The translations under genes were made by a program, and so were the position numbers. Below, in pieces: positions 48,086 to 58,271 of a stretch of DNA of 64,000 nt; position 1 is the first letter of the stretch; each line of letters opens with the position of its first letter. The notes beneath the pieces are model-generated. The model was not told where the DNA came from. It did not search any database and saw only the letters and a program-made list of their open reading frames with translations. Source of the stretch: Novosphingobium sp. G106 (GTDB lineage Bacteria > Pseudomonadota > Alphaproteobacteria > Sphingomonadales > Sphingomonadaceae); the NCBI RefSeq assembly GCF_019075875.1, contig NZ_JAHOOZ010000001.1, forward strand, positions 2,108,001-2,172,000. The letters are read 5' to 3'.

Positions 48086-48597
48086 CAGATACGGTCCGCG
48101 TCGGCGTCGTTCTCGTCAGGGGTCAGGGTATTGAGCAGCATGCCCAAGCCGTCGAGCCCGCCGCTGCCTTCCGCGCCGCTACCGCCAGCGCGCGCGGTGA
48201 TATAGCCGCCGACCAGCATCGCCAGCCCCGGCAGCACGCGCTCGCCCAGCGCCTGGTCGAGCCCCGCGTTGCGTTCCGCCTCTATCAGCACAGCGCGGCG
48301 CGCGACGTCGGGGCCTATGGCGAGATCGAGGATTGCATTACCGGGATCGGTCTCGAGCGGCCCGGGTCCCATGACATCGGCGGCCAACTGGCCGCCGCCT
48401 AGGGTGGTCAATTCATCGACAAGCGCCCGAACCCCCTCGTCGCCGCGGCCCGAACGATCGGCGACACGGCGCAGGCCACCCAGCAAGGCCGGCAAAAGCG
48501 CTTCGGCCCCCGCCGCCACTTCGGCCGGGCTGGCGCCAATCTGGCGCGATAGCGCATTGATACCCCCGCTGCGACGCAGCGTGGTCAGCCAATCCAT
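48085..48597 (-). CDS. DUF937 family protein (long form)
   Basis: A 170-residue protein of the YidB/DUF937 type, recognised by GGINALSRQIGASPAEVAAG, LLPALLGGLRR and the Gly-rich tail GGLDGLGMLLNTL. It is acidic at the C-terminus. Function unknown. It is co-transcribed with the small membrane protein downstream. The 183-base gap upstream to the second DUF937 gene shows nothing I can interpret. Confidence 0.75.
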   Translation of the reverse strand: MDWLTTLRRSGGINALSRQIGASPAEVAAGAEALLPALLGGLRRVADRSGRGDEGVRALVDELTTLGGGQLAADVMGPGPLETDPGNAILDLAIGPDVARRAVLIEAERNAGLDQALGERVLPGLAMLVGGYITARAGGSGAEGSGGLDGLGMLLNTLTPDENDADADRI

Positions 48598-48780
48598 TGG
48601 GTGCCCTCCTTGCCAGGCACTGATTATTCTTGCGACCTTTCCGAATGTCTAACTGAACAGGCGTCCCGTTGGATAGTGGACACCACATAAAAATTTAACG
48701 GTCGACCAGAAGGGGCGGAACCCGCCTGCGGACGAGTGCCCAGCCCATCGCCGGTCGATACGTCTGCGAACGCGCGGCGC

Positions 48781-49140
48781 TCAGCTCTTGCCGAACAGCC
48801 CCTTGGCCATGCCGGTGATGTCGTTGAGCGGATTGCCGTCGCCGTCGCGGTCGAGCATGCCGAGCAGACCTGAGGCCTGCGGATTGTCCTTGAGGATATT
48901 CGCGAATTCGCCAAGCGAGCCCTCGCCGCCGATATGCTCGACGATCTGGCTGAGAATGCCGGTATCGAGGCCGGTCTTGGCCGCGGCGCCTTCGATCGTA
49001 TCGCCGGCTTCCTGGTGCGACTGGCCGAGCGCAGCGATCGCCTTCTCGGCGACCGACTTATCGAGACCGAGCTTCTCGGCCATGTTGCCGACGTCGACGT
49101 TCTGGCCGAACTGGCTGAAGATGCTGTCCAAAATGCTCAT
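48781..49140 (-). CDS. DUF937 family protein (short form)
   Basis: A 119-residue protein starting MSILDSIFSQFGQNVDVGNM, with the DUF937 repeat-like helices (AEKLGLDKSVAEKAIAALGQ) and the C-terminal DRDGDGNPLNDITGMAKGLF, which contains an EF-hand-like acidic loop DRDGDGN. The family is often small and abundant but functionally unknown. It is followed on the same strand by the longer DUF937 gene. Confidence 0.8.
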   Translation of the reverse strand: MSILDSIFSQFGQNVDVGNMAEKLGLDKSVAEKAIAALGQSHQEAGDTIEGAAAKTGLDTGILSQIVEHIGGEGSLGEFANILKDNPQASGLLGMLDRDGDGNPLNDITGMAKGLFGKS

Positions 49141-49229
49141 GGGCACGACTCCATTGGGGAAGCGCGATGATGCGCTCTCCGGCAGTGAGCGCAAGCGCCT
49201 TGTGGCCGCCCGCCGCGGAAGCCAGGGCG

Positions 49230-49676
49230 CTAGAGCAGGCTGGCGGCGATTTCCGGTTCGATCCAGCCGCGCCGCGCTTCGACAGAGAACAGCCGTTCGC
49301 GCGAGTAGAAGCGTAGCGGCCAGTCACGGGGCGCCATCGGGCTCTTGAGCAGGCCGTTCACCAGCGCGAGAAGGTCATCGCCCTCGCACATCGCCAGGAA
49401 GGCGCGCACGCCGCGAATGTAGAGTTGCGTGATCGTCTCGTGATAGCCCGCCGTGTCGGTGTTCTGTCCGCCCACGCTCTCGTTGAAGCGGCGGATCAGG
49501 CCGGGCAAATCGCGTTCAGGAAACACGTCGGGGCGTTCGATGATCAGCCAGAGGCAGGTCGAGAGATGTGCCTCGTGCGTCCAGCCTTGCTTGGGCAAGG
49601 CGCAGGCCAGCATAGCTTCGCCGACGCGCCGGATCTCGGCGGCATCGGCGAACAGTCGGATCGTGTGGTCGGTCAC
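49230..49676 (-). CDS. Conserved protein of unknown function
   Basis: A 148-residue soluble, mostly helical protein starting at GTG 49676, with GGAG 7 bases upstream. Notable conserved-looking blocks are MLACALPKQGWTHEAHLSTC, LWLIIERPDVFPERDLPG and the HETITQLYIRGVRAFLA region. I do not recognise a named family. It lies 44 bases downstream of pckA on the same strand and may be co-transcribed with it. Confidence 0.7.
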   Translation of the reverse strand: MTDHTIRLFADAAEIRRVGEAMLACALPKQGWTHEAHLSTCLWLIIERPDVFPERDLPGLIRRFNESVGGQNTDTAGYHETITQLYIRGVRAFLAMCEGDDLLALVNGLLKSPMAPRDWPLRFYSRERLFSVEARRGWIEPEIAASLL

Positions 49677-49720
49677 TGGAAAACTCCGGGACTGGAACGA
49701 CCCGGAGTTTTCCGGATCAA

Positions 49721-51325
<1,605 letters not shown>

Positions 51326-51477
51326 CGTCGTCTCCCGTAAGTGCGATCCCGGTCGCCGGACGTCAAACCGGCGTGTCGCGAATGGGTTGCAAGAATCGCA
51401 GCGCGCATAGTCGACGCGCCTCTTCCCGTCAAATTAGCCGGCATTCGCGACAGATAGAATAACCTTGCTGTCTGCAA

Positions 51478-51492
51478 GGCGCAATTTGCGCC
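51478..51492. promoter_or_regulatory. Palindrome between pckA and chvI
   Basis: GGCGCAA-T-TTGCGCC is a perfect 15-base palindrome, 153 bases upstream of the pckA start and 79 bases upstream of chvI. It is placed to be an operator acting on one or both divergent promoters. No regulator can be assigned from sequence alone. Nothing else is recognisable in 51326-51570. Confidence 0.45.
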
Positions 51493-51570
51493 AAGTTGTC
51501 AGCCGCGGCGCGAAGGGCTAACTCCCGCTTTGCCCACATTTCCCCGGGCATTCTGAGGATCCGCGCGAAA

Positions 51571-52359
51571 GTGACCACGGCCGAGCCGCCCGATTCCGAT
51601 CCGCCAGCCGCAACCGGCACTGCCGATCCCAATGCTGCGCCCCATGGTGCGCAGCAATGCATCGCGCTGGTGGACGACGACCGCAACATCCTCACCACCG
51701 TTTCGATCTTCCTGCAGTCGGAGGGATTCGCCACGCGGGTCTATGCCGATGGCGAGACCGCGCTGAAGGCGCTGCTGGAGAATCCGCCCGACCTCGCCAT
51801 CTTCGACATCAAGATGCCGCGGCTGGACGGGCTCGAGCTGCTGCAGCGGCTGCGCGAGCGCAGTTCGCTGCCGGTGATCTTCCTGACCTCGAAGGACGAG
51901 GAGCCCGACGAGGCGCTGGGCCTCGCCATGGGCGCCGACGACTATATCACCAAGCCGTTCAGCCAGCGGCTGCTGGTCGCGCGCATCCGCGCGATCCTGC
52001 GCCGCACCGAGCTGGTCCGCGCCGCGCCCGACGAGCCGGCCCCCGAAGGCCTGCCCGAACCGATCCATCGCGGCCGCCTGACGATCGATCCCGCGCGCCA
52101 CAGCGTGACCTGGGACGGCAAGCCGGTGTCGCTGACCGTCACCGAATTCCTCATCCTCGAATCGCTCGCCATGCGCCCGGGCGTGGTCAAGAGCCGCAAC
52201 CAGCTGATGGACGCGGCTTACAGCGACGACATCTTCGTCGACGACCGCACGATCGACAGCCACATCAAGCGGCTGCGGCGCAAGTTCCGCGGGGTCGATT
52301 CGGAGTTTGGCGCGATCGATACGCTCTACGGCGCCGGTTACTCCTTTACCGATGGCTGA
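51571..52359 (+). CDS. chvI: ChvI-type response regulator
   Basis: OmpR/PhoB-class regulator of 262 residues from GTG 51571. Receiver domain with D35-D37 and phospho-acceptor D79 in [13 protein letters not shown]; switch Thr in LTSKD and Lys in ITKPF. Winged-helix DNA-binding domain ends [10 protein letters not shown]. In related bacteria ChvI acts with ChvG to respond to acid or envelope conditions and to control exopolysaccharide and carbon genes. It starts a co-directional cluster continuing through HPr. Confidence 0.93.
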   Translation: MTTAEPPDSDPPAATGTADPNAAPHGAQQCIALVDDDRNILTTVSIFLQSEGFATRVYADGETALKALLENPPDLAIFDIKMPRLDGLELLQRLRERSSLPVIFLTSKDEEPDEALGLAMGADDYITKPFSQRLLVARIRAILRRTELVRAAPDEPAPEGLPEPIHRGRLTIDPARHSVTWDGKPVSLTVTEFLILESLAMRPGVVKSRNQLMDAAYSDDIFVDDRTIDSHIKRLRRKFRGVDSEFGAIDTLYGAGYSFTDG

Positions 52360-52388
52360 CGGCCCGTTGAAGACGGTCGGGCACACAG

Positions 52389-53948
52389 ATGCCTGACAGC
52401 GAGGCCTCGGCCGAACGGCTGTTCTGGTCGCGCCGGGTCTCGCTGACGACCCGAATCCTCGCGGTCAACGTCATCGCGCTGGTCCTGCTCGCGGGCAGCC
52501 TGTTCTACCTCGATTCCTACCGCAACCGGCTGATCGCCGAACGCTTCGGCCTTGCGCGGGCCGAAGTGCAGATCACCGCCGAGGCGCTGGGCGGGCTCAA
52601 CCGGACCAAGCGCAAGGCGTTGCTCATGCGGATCGGCGCCGAGCAGAAGCTGCGGCTGCGGCTCTATGACCGCAAGAACGTGCTCGTGGCCGACAGCTTT
52701 GCGCTGGTCGGCCCCGCCTTCACTTTCGCCGATCCGGGCAAGCAACCCTGGTACATGGAGACCGCGCGGGCCATCGACCGCGGTGTCGACATCCTGGTCG
52801 GGGCGCCGCCGATCCCCGACTACCGGGAATCCGAGGAGGGCGACGGCAGCGCCTGGAGCGAAGTCGGCGAAGCGCGCGCCGGCAAGGTCACGGTGATGCG
52901 CCAGTGGCGCGCGCCCGACCGCACTCCGGTCATCACCGCCGCCGCGCCCGTGGGCGAGAAGGGCGACGTGCTGTTGACCATGCGCAACGCCACCGACATC
53001 ACCCAGAACATCCGCGACGCGCGCCAGACTCTGGCGATCGTCGTCGGCACCGCGCTGATCGTGTCGATCCTGCTGTCGCTGTTCCTCGCGCGCACGATCA
53101 TCCAGCCGCTGCGGCTGCTGGTGCGCGCGGCGATCCGCGTCCGGCTGGGCCGCGACCGCGAGGTGGTGGTGCCGCGCCTGCCCGAGCGCCGCGACGAGAT
53201 CGGCATGCTCGCGCGCGCCATCTCCGACATGAGCGCGGCGCTGCGCCAGCGCATCGATGCAGTGGAAAGCTTCGCCGCCGACGTCGCGCACGAGATCAAG
53301 AATCCGCTGGCGAGCCTGCGCAGCGCGCTCGAATCGACCGAGCGCGTCACCGACCCCGACCTGCGCCGCCAACTGCTCGACATTGCCAGCCACGACGTCA
53401 AGCGGATCGACCGCCTGGTCACCGAGATCGCTGACGCCAGCCGCATCGATGCCGAGCTCAGCCGCACGACCTTCGAGCCGGTCGACATGGTGAAGCTGGT
53501 CCTGGCGCTGGTCTCGGCCCGCGACAGCCGCGGGGTCAACGGCGCGACCCGGATCGAGGTGACGCACCGCGGCGCAGGCACCTGCTACGTCCCCGGCGAC
53601 GCCGCGCGGCTCGAACGCGTGCTCGAGAACCTGTTCGACAACGCCGTGTCGTTCTCGCCCGATCCCGGCACGATCGAGGTCGACATCCTCTGCGACGACG
53701 AGCACGTCGGCATCGCCGTCTCCGACCACGGCCCCGGCATCGCCGAAGACGCGCGCGAGAAGGTGTTCGAGCGGTTCCACTCGCTGCGCCCGGCCGGCGA
53801 GGACTTCGGTAGTCACAGCGGCCTCGGCCTCGCCATTGCGCGGACCATCGTCGAGGCGCATTACGGCACGCTCTCGGCCGAGAACCGCAGCGATGGCCAG
53901 CCCGGCGCACGCCTGATGATCGATCTGCCCGCCTGGGAGACTGTCTAG
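52389..53948 (+). CDS. chvG: ChvG-type sensor histidine kinase
   Basis: Membrane kinase of 519 residues paired with ChvI. TM1 about 21-41, periplasmic stimulus-sensing domain about 42-212, TM2 about 213-235, HAMP, then the phospho-acceptor H301 in FAADVAHEIKNPLASL, and the ATPase domain with NLFDNAVSFSP, DHGPGIAED and SGLGLAIA. It ends immediately before hprK with no gap. Confidence 0.95.
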   Translation: MPDSEASAERLFWSRRVSLTTRILAVNVIALVLLAGSLFYLDSYRNRLIAERFGLARAEVQITAEALGGLNRTKRKALLMRIGAEQKLRLRLYDRKNVLVADSFALVGPAFTFADPGKQPWYMETARAIDRGVDILVGAPPIPDYRESEEGDGSAWSEVGEARAGKVTVMRQWRAPDRTPVITAAAPVGEKGDVLLTMRNATDITQNIRDARQTLAIVVGTALIVSILLSLFLARTIIQPLRLLVRAAIRVRLGRDREVVVPRLPERRDEIGMLARAISDMSAALRQRIDAVESFAADVAHEIKNPLASLRSALESTERVTDPDLRRQLLDIASHDVKRIDRLVTEIADASRIDAELSRTTFEPVDMVKLVLALVSARDSRGVNGATRIEVTHRGAGTCYVPGDAARLERVLENLFDNAVSFSPDPGTIEVDILCDDEHVGIAVSDHGPGIAEDAREKVFERFHSLRPAGEDFGSHSGLGLAIARTIVEAHYGTLSAENRSDGQPGARLMIDLPAWETV

Positions 53949-54365
53949 ATGGACGCGCACCAGGCGACCTGCGTTGTGATCGGTGCGCGCGCGATGCTGA
54001 TCGAAGGCGCTCCGGGCTGCGGCAAGTCGAGCCTGGCGCTGGCGCTGATCGACCGCGGCGCCGTGCTGGTTGGCGACGACGGCGTGCTGCTCGAACCGCG
54101 CGGCGAGCGCCTGGTCGCGCTGCCCCATCCCAACACGCGCGGCCTGCTCGAAGTGCGAGGGCTCGGCCTGCTGACCTTCCCGGTTTGCGACGAGGCACCG
54201 GTCGCGCTGGTACTCGTCCTCGACCCCGACGCGCCCCGTTTTATCGAAAGCCCCGAAAGCACCACACGGGCCGGTATCGAACTACCGCTGCTGCGCCTGA
54301 CGCCCGATAGCCAGGTTCAGCATCTCAAGGCCGAGCTTGCGCTGGAGCGCTACGGACTTGTCTGA
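53949..54365 (+). CDS. hprK: Short HPr kinase/phosphorylase
   Basis: Phosphorylates HPr on a serine. At 138 residues this is the short alphaproteobacterial form containing only the C-terminal catalytic domain. P-loop GAPGCGKSS at about 20-28, the VLVGDDGV metal site, and the GLLEVRGLGLL signature. It follows chvG directly, and its likely target HPr is encoded 1.5 kb downstream. It lacks the N-terminal domain of the firmicute enzyme. Confidence 0.93.
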   Translation: MDAHQATCVVIGARAMLIEGAPGCGKSSLALALIDRGAVLVGDDGVLLEPRGERLVALPHPNTRGLLEVRGLGLLTFPVCDEAPVALVLVLDPDAPRFIESPESTTRAGIELPLLRLTPDSQVQHLKAELALERYGLV

Positions 54366-54433
54366 GGTCGCAGGCTCACCTGCGGTTAAGTCTCAGCGCG
54401 GTACAGTCCCGCCTTTCCCCTTCCCTTTCTGCG

Positions 54434-55411
54434 GTGACGAGCACAGATTACCAATCGATGACCAGCGAGTCCGACGATAGCGGCAATAGCGACGCCCTTC
54501 GGGGCCAACCGCGTCAGCGCCTCCTGCTGGTCACCGGTCTCCTCGGCGCGGGCAAGACGACCGTGCTGCGCGTGCTCGAAGACCTCGGCTGGGAGGCGCT
54601 CGACAACTTTCCGATCCGCTTGCTCGAACGGCTGATCGACACCACTACGCCTGCCATCTCCGATCAGCGTCCACCGCTCGCGATCGGTTTCGACACGCGC
54701 ACGCGCGGGTTCAATCCGCACGACATCATCGAGCGGGTGAAAAAACTCACCAAGCGCCACGACCTCGAGGTTACGACACTGTTCCTCGACTGCTCGGGGC
54801 GCGAGCTCGAACGGCGCTACAACGAGACACGCCGCCGCCATCCGCTCGCCGCCGACATGCCGGTGGCATCGGGCATCGCGGCCGAGCGCGAGCTCCTCGA
54901 ACCGCTGCGGCGCTGGGCCGACAGCGTGATCGACACCACGCCCTATGCGGTCAACGAGCTGCAGCAGGTGATTCGCGAGCGTTTCCAGCCCCGCGCCACC
55001 CGCGCCTTGACGCTGACGGTCTCGAGCTTCGGCTTCTCGCGCGGCATGCCGCCGGTCGCCGACCTGGTGTTCGACATGCGCTTCCTCGACAATCCGCACT
55101 GGGACGACAAGCTGCGGCCGCTGACCGGACAGGACGCGGCGGTAGGCGAGCATATCCGCCAGGATCCCGCCTTCCCCGAGGCTTACACGCGCATCCGCGA
55201 CCTCATCCTGTTCCTGCTTCCGCGCTACGAGGCGCAGGGCAAGGCCTATGTCCATATCGCCTTCGGCTGCACCGGCGGGCGGCACCGTTCGGTCTTCGTT
55301 GCCGAGCAAATCGCCACGGCCTTGCGCGACGCGGGTTTTTCCCCCACATTGCTGCACCGCAACCTGGGTTCACGGGCGGCCGACCTTCTCGAAGGGGCGA
55401 CGGCATCGTGA
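54434..55411 (+). CDS. rapZ: RapZ / YvcJ-family RNase adapter or nucleotide-binding protein
   Basis: A 325-residue P-loop protein. Walker A GLLGAGKTT near residues 35-43, LDNFPIRLL, the DTRTRGF motif, and the C-terminal RapZ domain HIAFGCTGGRHRSVFVAE. In E. coli it presents the GlmZ sRNA to RNase E; here its role is probably tied to the PTS genes around it. GTG 54434 is used; ATG 54458 is an in-frame alternative, and neither has a clear ribosome binding site. Confidence 0.92.
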   Translation: MTSTDYQSMTSESDDSGNSDALRGQPRQRLLLVTGLLGAGKTTVLRVLEDLGWEALDNFPIRLLERLIDTTTPAISDQRPPLAIGFDTRTRGFNPHDIIERVKKLTKRHDLEVTTLFLDCSGRELERRYNETRRRHPLAADMPVASGIAAERELLEPLRRWADSVIDTTPYAVNELQQVIRERFQPRATRALTLTVSSFGFSRGMPPVADLVFDMRFLDNPHWDDKLRPLTGQDAAVGEHIRQDPAFPEAYTRIRDLILFLLPRYEAQGKAYVHIAFGCTGGRHRSVFVAEQIATALRDAGFSPTLLHRNLGSRAADLLEGATAS

Positions 55412-55466
55412 GAAAATACAACGCATTCCAGGCGGTTTCGCAGGGGCTTCGGAGCGCTAATTCAGC

Positions 55467-55871
55467 ATGATCGGGATGATTCTCGTCACCCACGGCAATC
55501 TTGCCGAGGAGTTTGTGAATGCGATGCAACATGTCGTCGGCCGTCAGGAGGCCGTGGCAACCGTCTGCATCGGCCCCAACGACGACATGGAACGCCGCCG
55601 GCGCGAGATTGCCGCGGCGATCAAGCAGGTCGACAGCGGCGAAGGCGCCATCATCCTGACCGACCTGTTCGGCGGGACCCCGTCGAACCTCGCCATCTCG
55701 CTGATGCAGGCCGGCCGCGTCGAAGTGATCGCGGGCATCAACCTGCCGATGCTGATCCGCCTGGCCAAGGCGCGCGAATGCATGTCGGTGCGCGACGCCG
55801 CGATCGCCGCACGCGATGCGGGGCGCAACTACATCACCATGGCGTCGGAATATCTGGGCCAGCACGCATAA
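55467..55871 (+). CDS. PTS mannose-type EIIA component
   Basis: A 134-residue EIIA of the mannose family with the phosphorylated histidine H9 in ILVTHGNLAEE and the TDLFGGTPSN loop. No EIIB/EIIC transporter is nearby, so it probably forms a regulatory phosphorelay with HPr and ChvG/HprK rather than importing sugar. It is usually found in this exact order in alphaproteobacteria. Confidence 0.92.
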   Translation: MIGMILVTHGNLAEEFVNAMQHVVGRQEAVATVCIGPNDDMERRRREIAAAIKQVDSGEGAIILTDLFGGTPSNLAISLMQAGRVEVIAGINLPMLIRLAKARECMSVRDAAIAARDAGRNYITMASEYLGQHA

Positions 55872-55914
55872 CAGGCGACTGGCACCTGGGAGCAGCATGC
55901 ATGAGGGAGCACGC

Positions 55915-56193
55915 ATGATCGCGGTCAAGGAAACTATCCAGATCATCAACCAGCGCGGCCTGCACGCCCGGGCGAGCGCCAAGTTCGTCAACATGGTCTC
56001 GCTGTTGCCCGACGGCCTCGACGTGCGCGTCAGCAAAGACGGCACCGAAGCCGCAGGTGGGTCTATCCTCGGCCTTATGATGCTCGGCGCCGCCAAGGGC
56101 GACGCGATCGACATCGCCGTCTCGGGCGAAGGCGCCGAAGCGGCGCTGCTCAAGCTCGCCGGGCTGGTCAAGGACGGCTTCGGCGAGGATTGA
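55915..56193 (+). CDS. ptsH: Phosphocarrier protein HPr
   Basis: A 92-residue HPr with the EI-dependent phospho-histidine H17 in GLHARAS and the HprK target serine S50 in GGSILGLMMLG. ATG 55915 is chosen for the GAGGGAG at the right distance upstream. It is the last gene of the chvI-chvG-hprK-rapZ-EIIA-HPr cluster. EI (ptsP) is not in the window. Confidence 0.95.
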   Translation: MIAVKETIQIINQRGLHARASAKFVNMVSLLPDGLDVRVSKDGTEAAGGSILGLMMLGAAKGDAIDIAVSGEGAEAALLKLAGLVKDGFGED

Positions 56194-56224
56194 TCCAGGG
56201 CCACCTCGCGCCTAGGCCCACCCC

Positions 56225-57031
56225 ATGCACCGCACCATCACCGGCTTTTCCAACCCGACGGTAAAATTCCTCCGATCGCTGCGCGAGAAGAAGCACCGCA
56301 AGCAGGAGAAGCGCTTCCTCGCCGAGGGGCTGCGATTGCTGACCGACGCGCGTGAGAGCGGCAGGCTGCCCGAAATGCTGGCCATGGCGACGAAGCGCGA
56401 AGCCCACCCGCTGCTCGATGCGCTGATCGCCGACGTCACCGCCGCAGGCGGCGAAGTGCTGGAGATGGACGAGGAAATCCTCACCAAGGTCACCGGCAAG
56501 GACAACCCGCAGGCCGTCGCCGGTGTCTTCGCCGAATTCGACACGGGCCTGGAGAACCTCGACCGCAGCAAGGCACCGATCTGGCTGGTCGCCCAGGCGC
56601 TGCGCGATCCGGGCAATCTCGGCACGATGCTGCGCACCGGCGATGCTGTGGGCGCGGGCGGGCTGATCCTGATCGACGACTGCGCCGATCCCTTCTCGGT
56701 CGAAGCGGTGCGCGCTTCGATGGGGGCGGTATTCACCCAGAGCATTGCCCAGGCTCGCTGGGAGGACTTCATCGGCTGGCTGCGCGCCGGGGACGGCCAA
56801 CTCGTCGCCGCCTCGCTCCGCGATTCCACCGACTACCGCACCGCGCCTTATGCGAGTCCCTGCTTCCTCATGGTGGGCAACGAATCGCGCGGGCTGCCCG
56901 CCGAGTACGAGGACGCCTGCGATCTGCGCGTGACGATGCCCATGCTCGGCCGCGCCGACAGTCTCAATGCCGCGGTTGCGGGTGCGGTGCTCGCCTACGA
57001 GGCGCTGGCGCACCTGCGGTGGAAACCGTAA
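56225..57031 (+). CDS. TrmH/SpoU-family RNA 2'-O-methyltransferase
   Basis: A 268-residue SPOUT methyltransferase. N-terminal substrate-binding domain (KFLRSLREKKHRKQEKRFLA EG), then the AdoMet knot with ALRDPGNLGTMLRTGDAVGA, FLMVGNESRGL and DSLNAAVAGAVLAYEA. The target nucleotide (rRNA or tRNA) cannot be assigned. Confidence 0.9.
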   Translation: MHRTITGFSNPTVKFLRSLREKKHRKQEKRFLAEGLRLLTDARESGRLPEMLAMATKREAHPLLDALIADVTAAGGEVLEMDEEILTKVTGKDNPQAVAGVFAEFDTGLENLDRSKAPIWLVAQALRDPGNLGTMLRTGDAVGAGGLILIDDCADPFSVEAVRASMGAVFTQSIAQARWEDFIGWLRAGDGQLVAASLRDSTDYRTAPYASPCFLMVGNESRGLPAEYEDACDLRVTMPMLGRADSLNAAVAGAVLAYEALAHLRWKP

Positions 57032-57078
57032 AACCGCTCGCATCGCGCTATCGGGCGCGTGGACAAAGGAGCCGGCCC

Positions 57079-57471
57079 ATGCGTCAGGTCTTACTCCCCC
57101 TCGCCTCTCTTGCCCTTCTCGCCGGTTGCACGACGACCGAAGCCGGTACGTCCACGCCTTCGCTGGGCGACTCCGAATGGAAATTCACCGCGATTGACGG
57201 CGCCCCGCCGGTCGGCGAAGCGACACTGTCGTTCCAGGGCGAGCGGCTCTCGGCCAATGCCGGCTGCAACCGCATGGGCGGCACCTGGCGCAGCGAAGGC
57301 GGCAAGCTGGTCGCCGGGCCGCTGATGGCAACCAAGATGTTCTGCGAGGGCAAGATGGACCAGGAACGCGCGGTCAGCGAACTGCTCGGCAACAGTCCGG
57401 ACCTCGAGCTCAGCGCCGACCGGATGACGCTGAAGAACACCGCGCACTCGGCTGAACTGGTGCGCAAGTAG
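57079..57471 (+). CDS. META-domain lipoprotein (HslJ-like)
   Basis: A 130-residue lipoprotein: signal MRQVLLPLASLALLAGC with C17 lipidated, then a META domain (GDSEWKFTAIDG, LSFQGERLSANAGCNRMGG, MATKMFCEGKMDQERA) seen in E. coli HslJ, which is linked to heat and novobiocin response. C58 and C86 could form a disulfide. Preceded by AAAGGAG. Confidence 0.85.
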   Translation: MRQVLLPLASLALLAGCTTTEAGTSTPSLGDSEWKFTAIDGAPPVGEATLSFQGERLSANAGCNRMGGTWRSEGGKLVAGPLMATKMFCEGKMDQERAVSELLGNSPDLELSADRMTLKNTAHSAELVRK

Positions 57472-57477
57472 CGCGCT

Positions 57478-58254
57478 TCAGTCGCCAGCAACGAACGCCG
57501 TGATCTCCCAGCTATCGCCCGTACGGTTGGCAAGCAGGCGGTAGTCGAGCATCGAGCGCAGCTTGTCGGTGGCGACGTAGCCCTTCGCCCCGCTGCCTAC
57601 GACCTTGACCTGCTGCAATGGCTTGCCGGGCAGCAGGCCCTTGTCGAGCGTCACGATATCCCACGACAGCTGCTGCTTGGCAGCCGATCCGGTATCGGCC
57701 GCGGCACGAAGCGGTACGTCGGCGCCCATGACGATCATCGCCGAATAGGAATCGACGTCGCCATAGTCCTGCGCGAAATACCAGGGGATCGTCAGCCCGC
57801 CGCCCTCCGATGCCGCGCAGCCGAGCGGTAGCAATTGCGCGAGTTCGTTCATCGCTTTGCCGTCGGGCGCTTTCAGCGCGGCGAGGAAGCGCTTGCGCCC
57901 GTCCTCGCCGGCAAAGCCGAGGCGGATGTCGGGGCTGGCCATCGCCGCTACGGCATCGGCGTCGCGGGCCTCGACCGCGGCGGCGAGTTTCTCGCGGAAC
58001 GCCCGCGCGCCGGGCAGCTCGCGGCAGGCGTCGCGCGGGGCATATTTGCCCTTCTGGCGCGGCTCAGTCTGCCGGTCGAGCCAGAGCGAGGCCGCCTTGG
58101 TCGGATCGGGATCGGAGGCGGTTACGGTTGGGACAGGAGAGGCGGCTTCAGATGTAAGGGCAGCGTCGCTACTTGGCGGCGCCTGGGGCGACTCCGACTT
58201 CGAATGGCATCCGGCCAGCAGCGCCAGAATCACCCAACCGCCCAGATACCGCAT
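57478..58254 (-). CDS. Putative lipoprotein with SH3-like C-terminal domain
   Basis: A 258-residue protein with a lipobox (LLAGC, Cys16) and a Ser/Pro-rich linker (residues 17-50). The C-terminal third (ADVPLRAAADTGSAAKQQLS ... GYVATDKLRSMLDYRLLANR) reads like a bacterial SH3-type binding domain. Convergent with the META-domain gene (6-base gap). It is 17 bases after rmuC on the same strand. Function unknown. Confidence 0.65.
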   Translation of the reverse strand: MRYLGGWVILALLAGCHSKSESPQAPPSSDAALTSEAASPVPTVTASDPDPTKAASLWLDRQTEPRQKGKYAPRDACRELPGARAFREKLAAAVEARDADAVAAMASPDIRLGFAGEDGRKRFLAALKAPDGKAMNELAQLLPLGCAASEGGGLTIPWYFAQDYGDVDSYSAMIVMGADVPLRAAADTGSAAKQQLSWDIVTLDKGLLPGKPLQQVKVVGSGAKGYVATDKLRSMLDYRLLANRTGDSWEITAFVAGD

Positions 58255-58271
58255 GATATGTTCCCCCGGTG

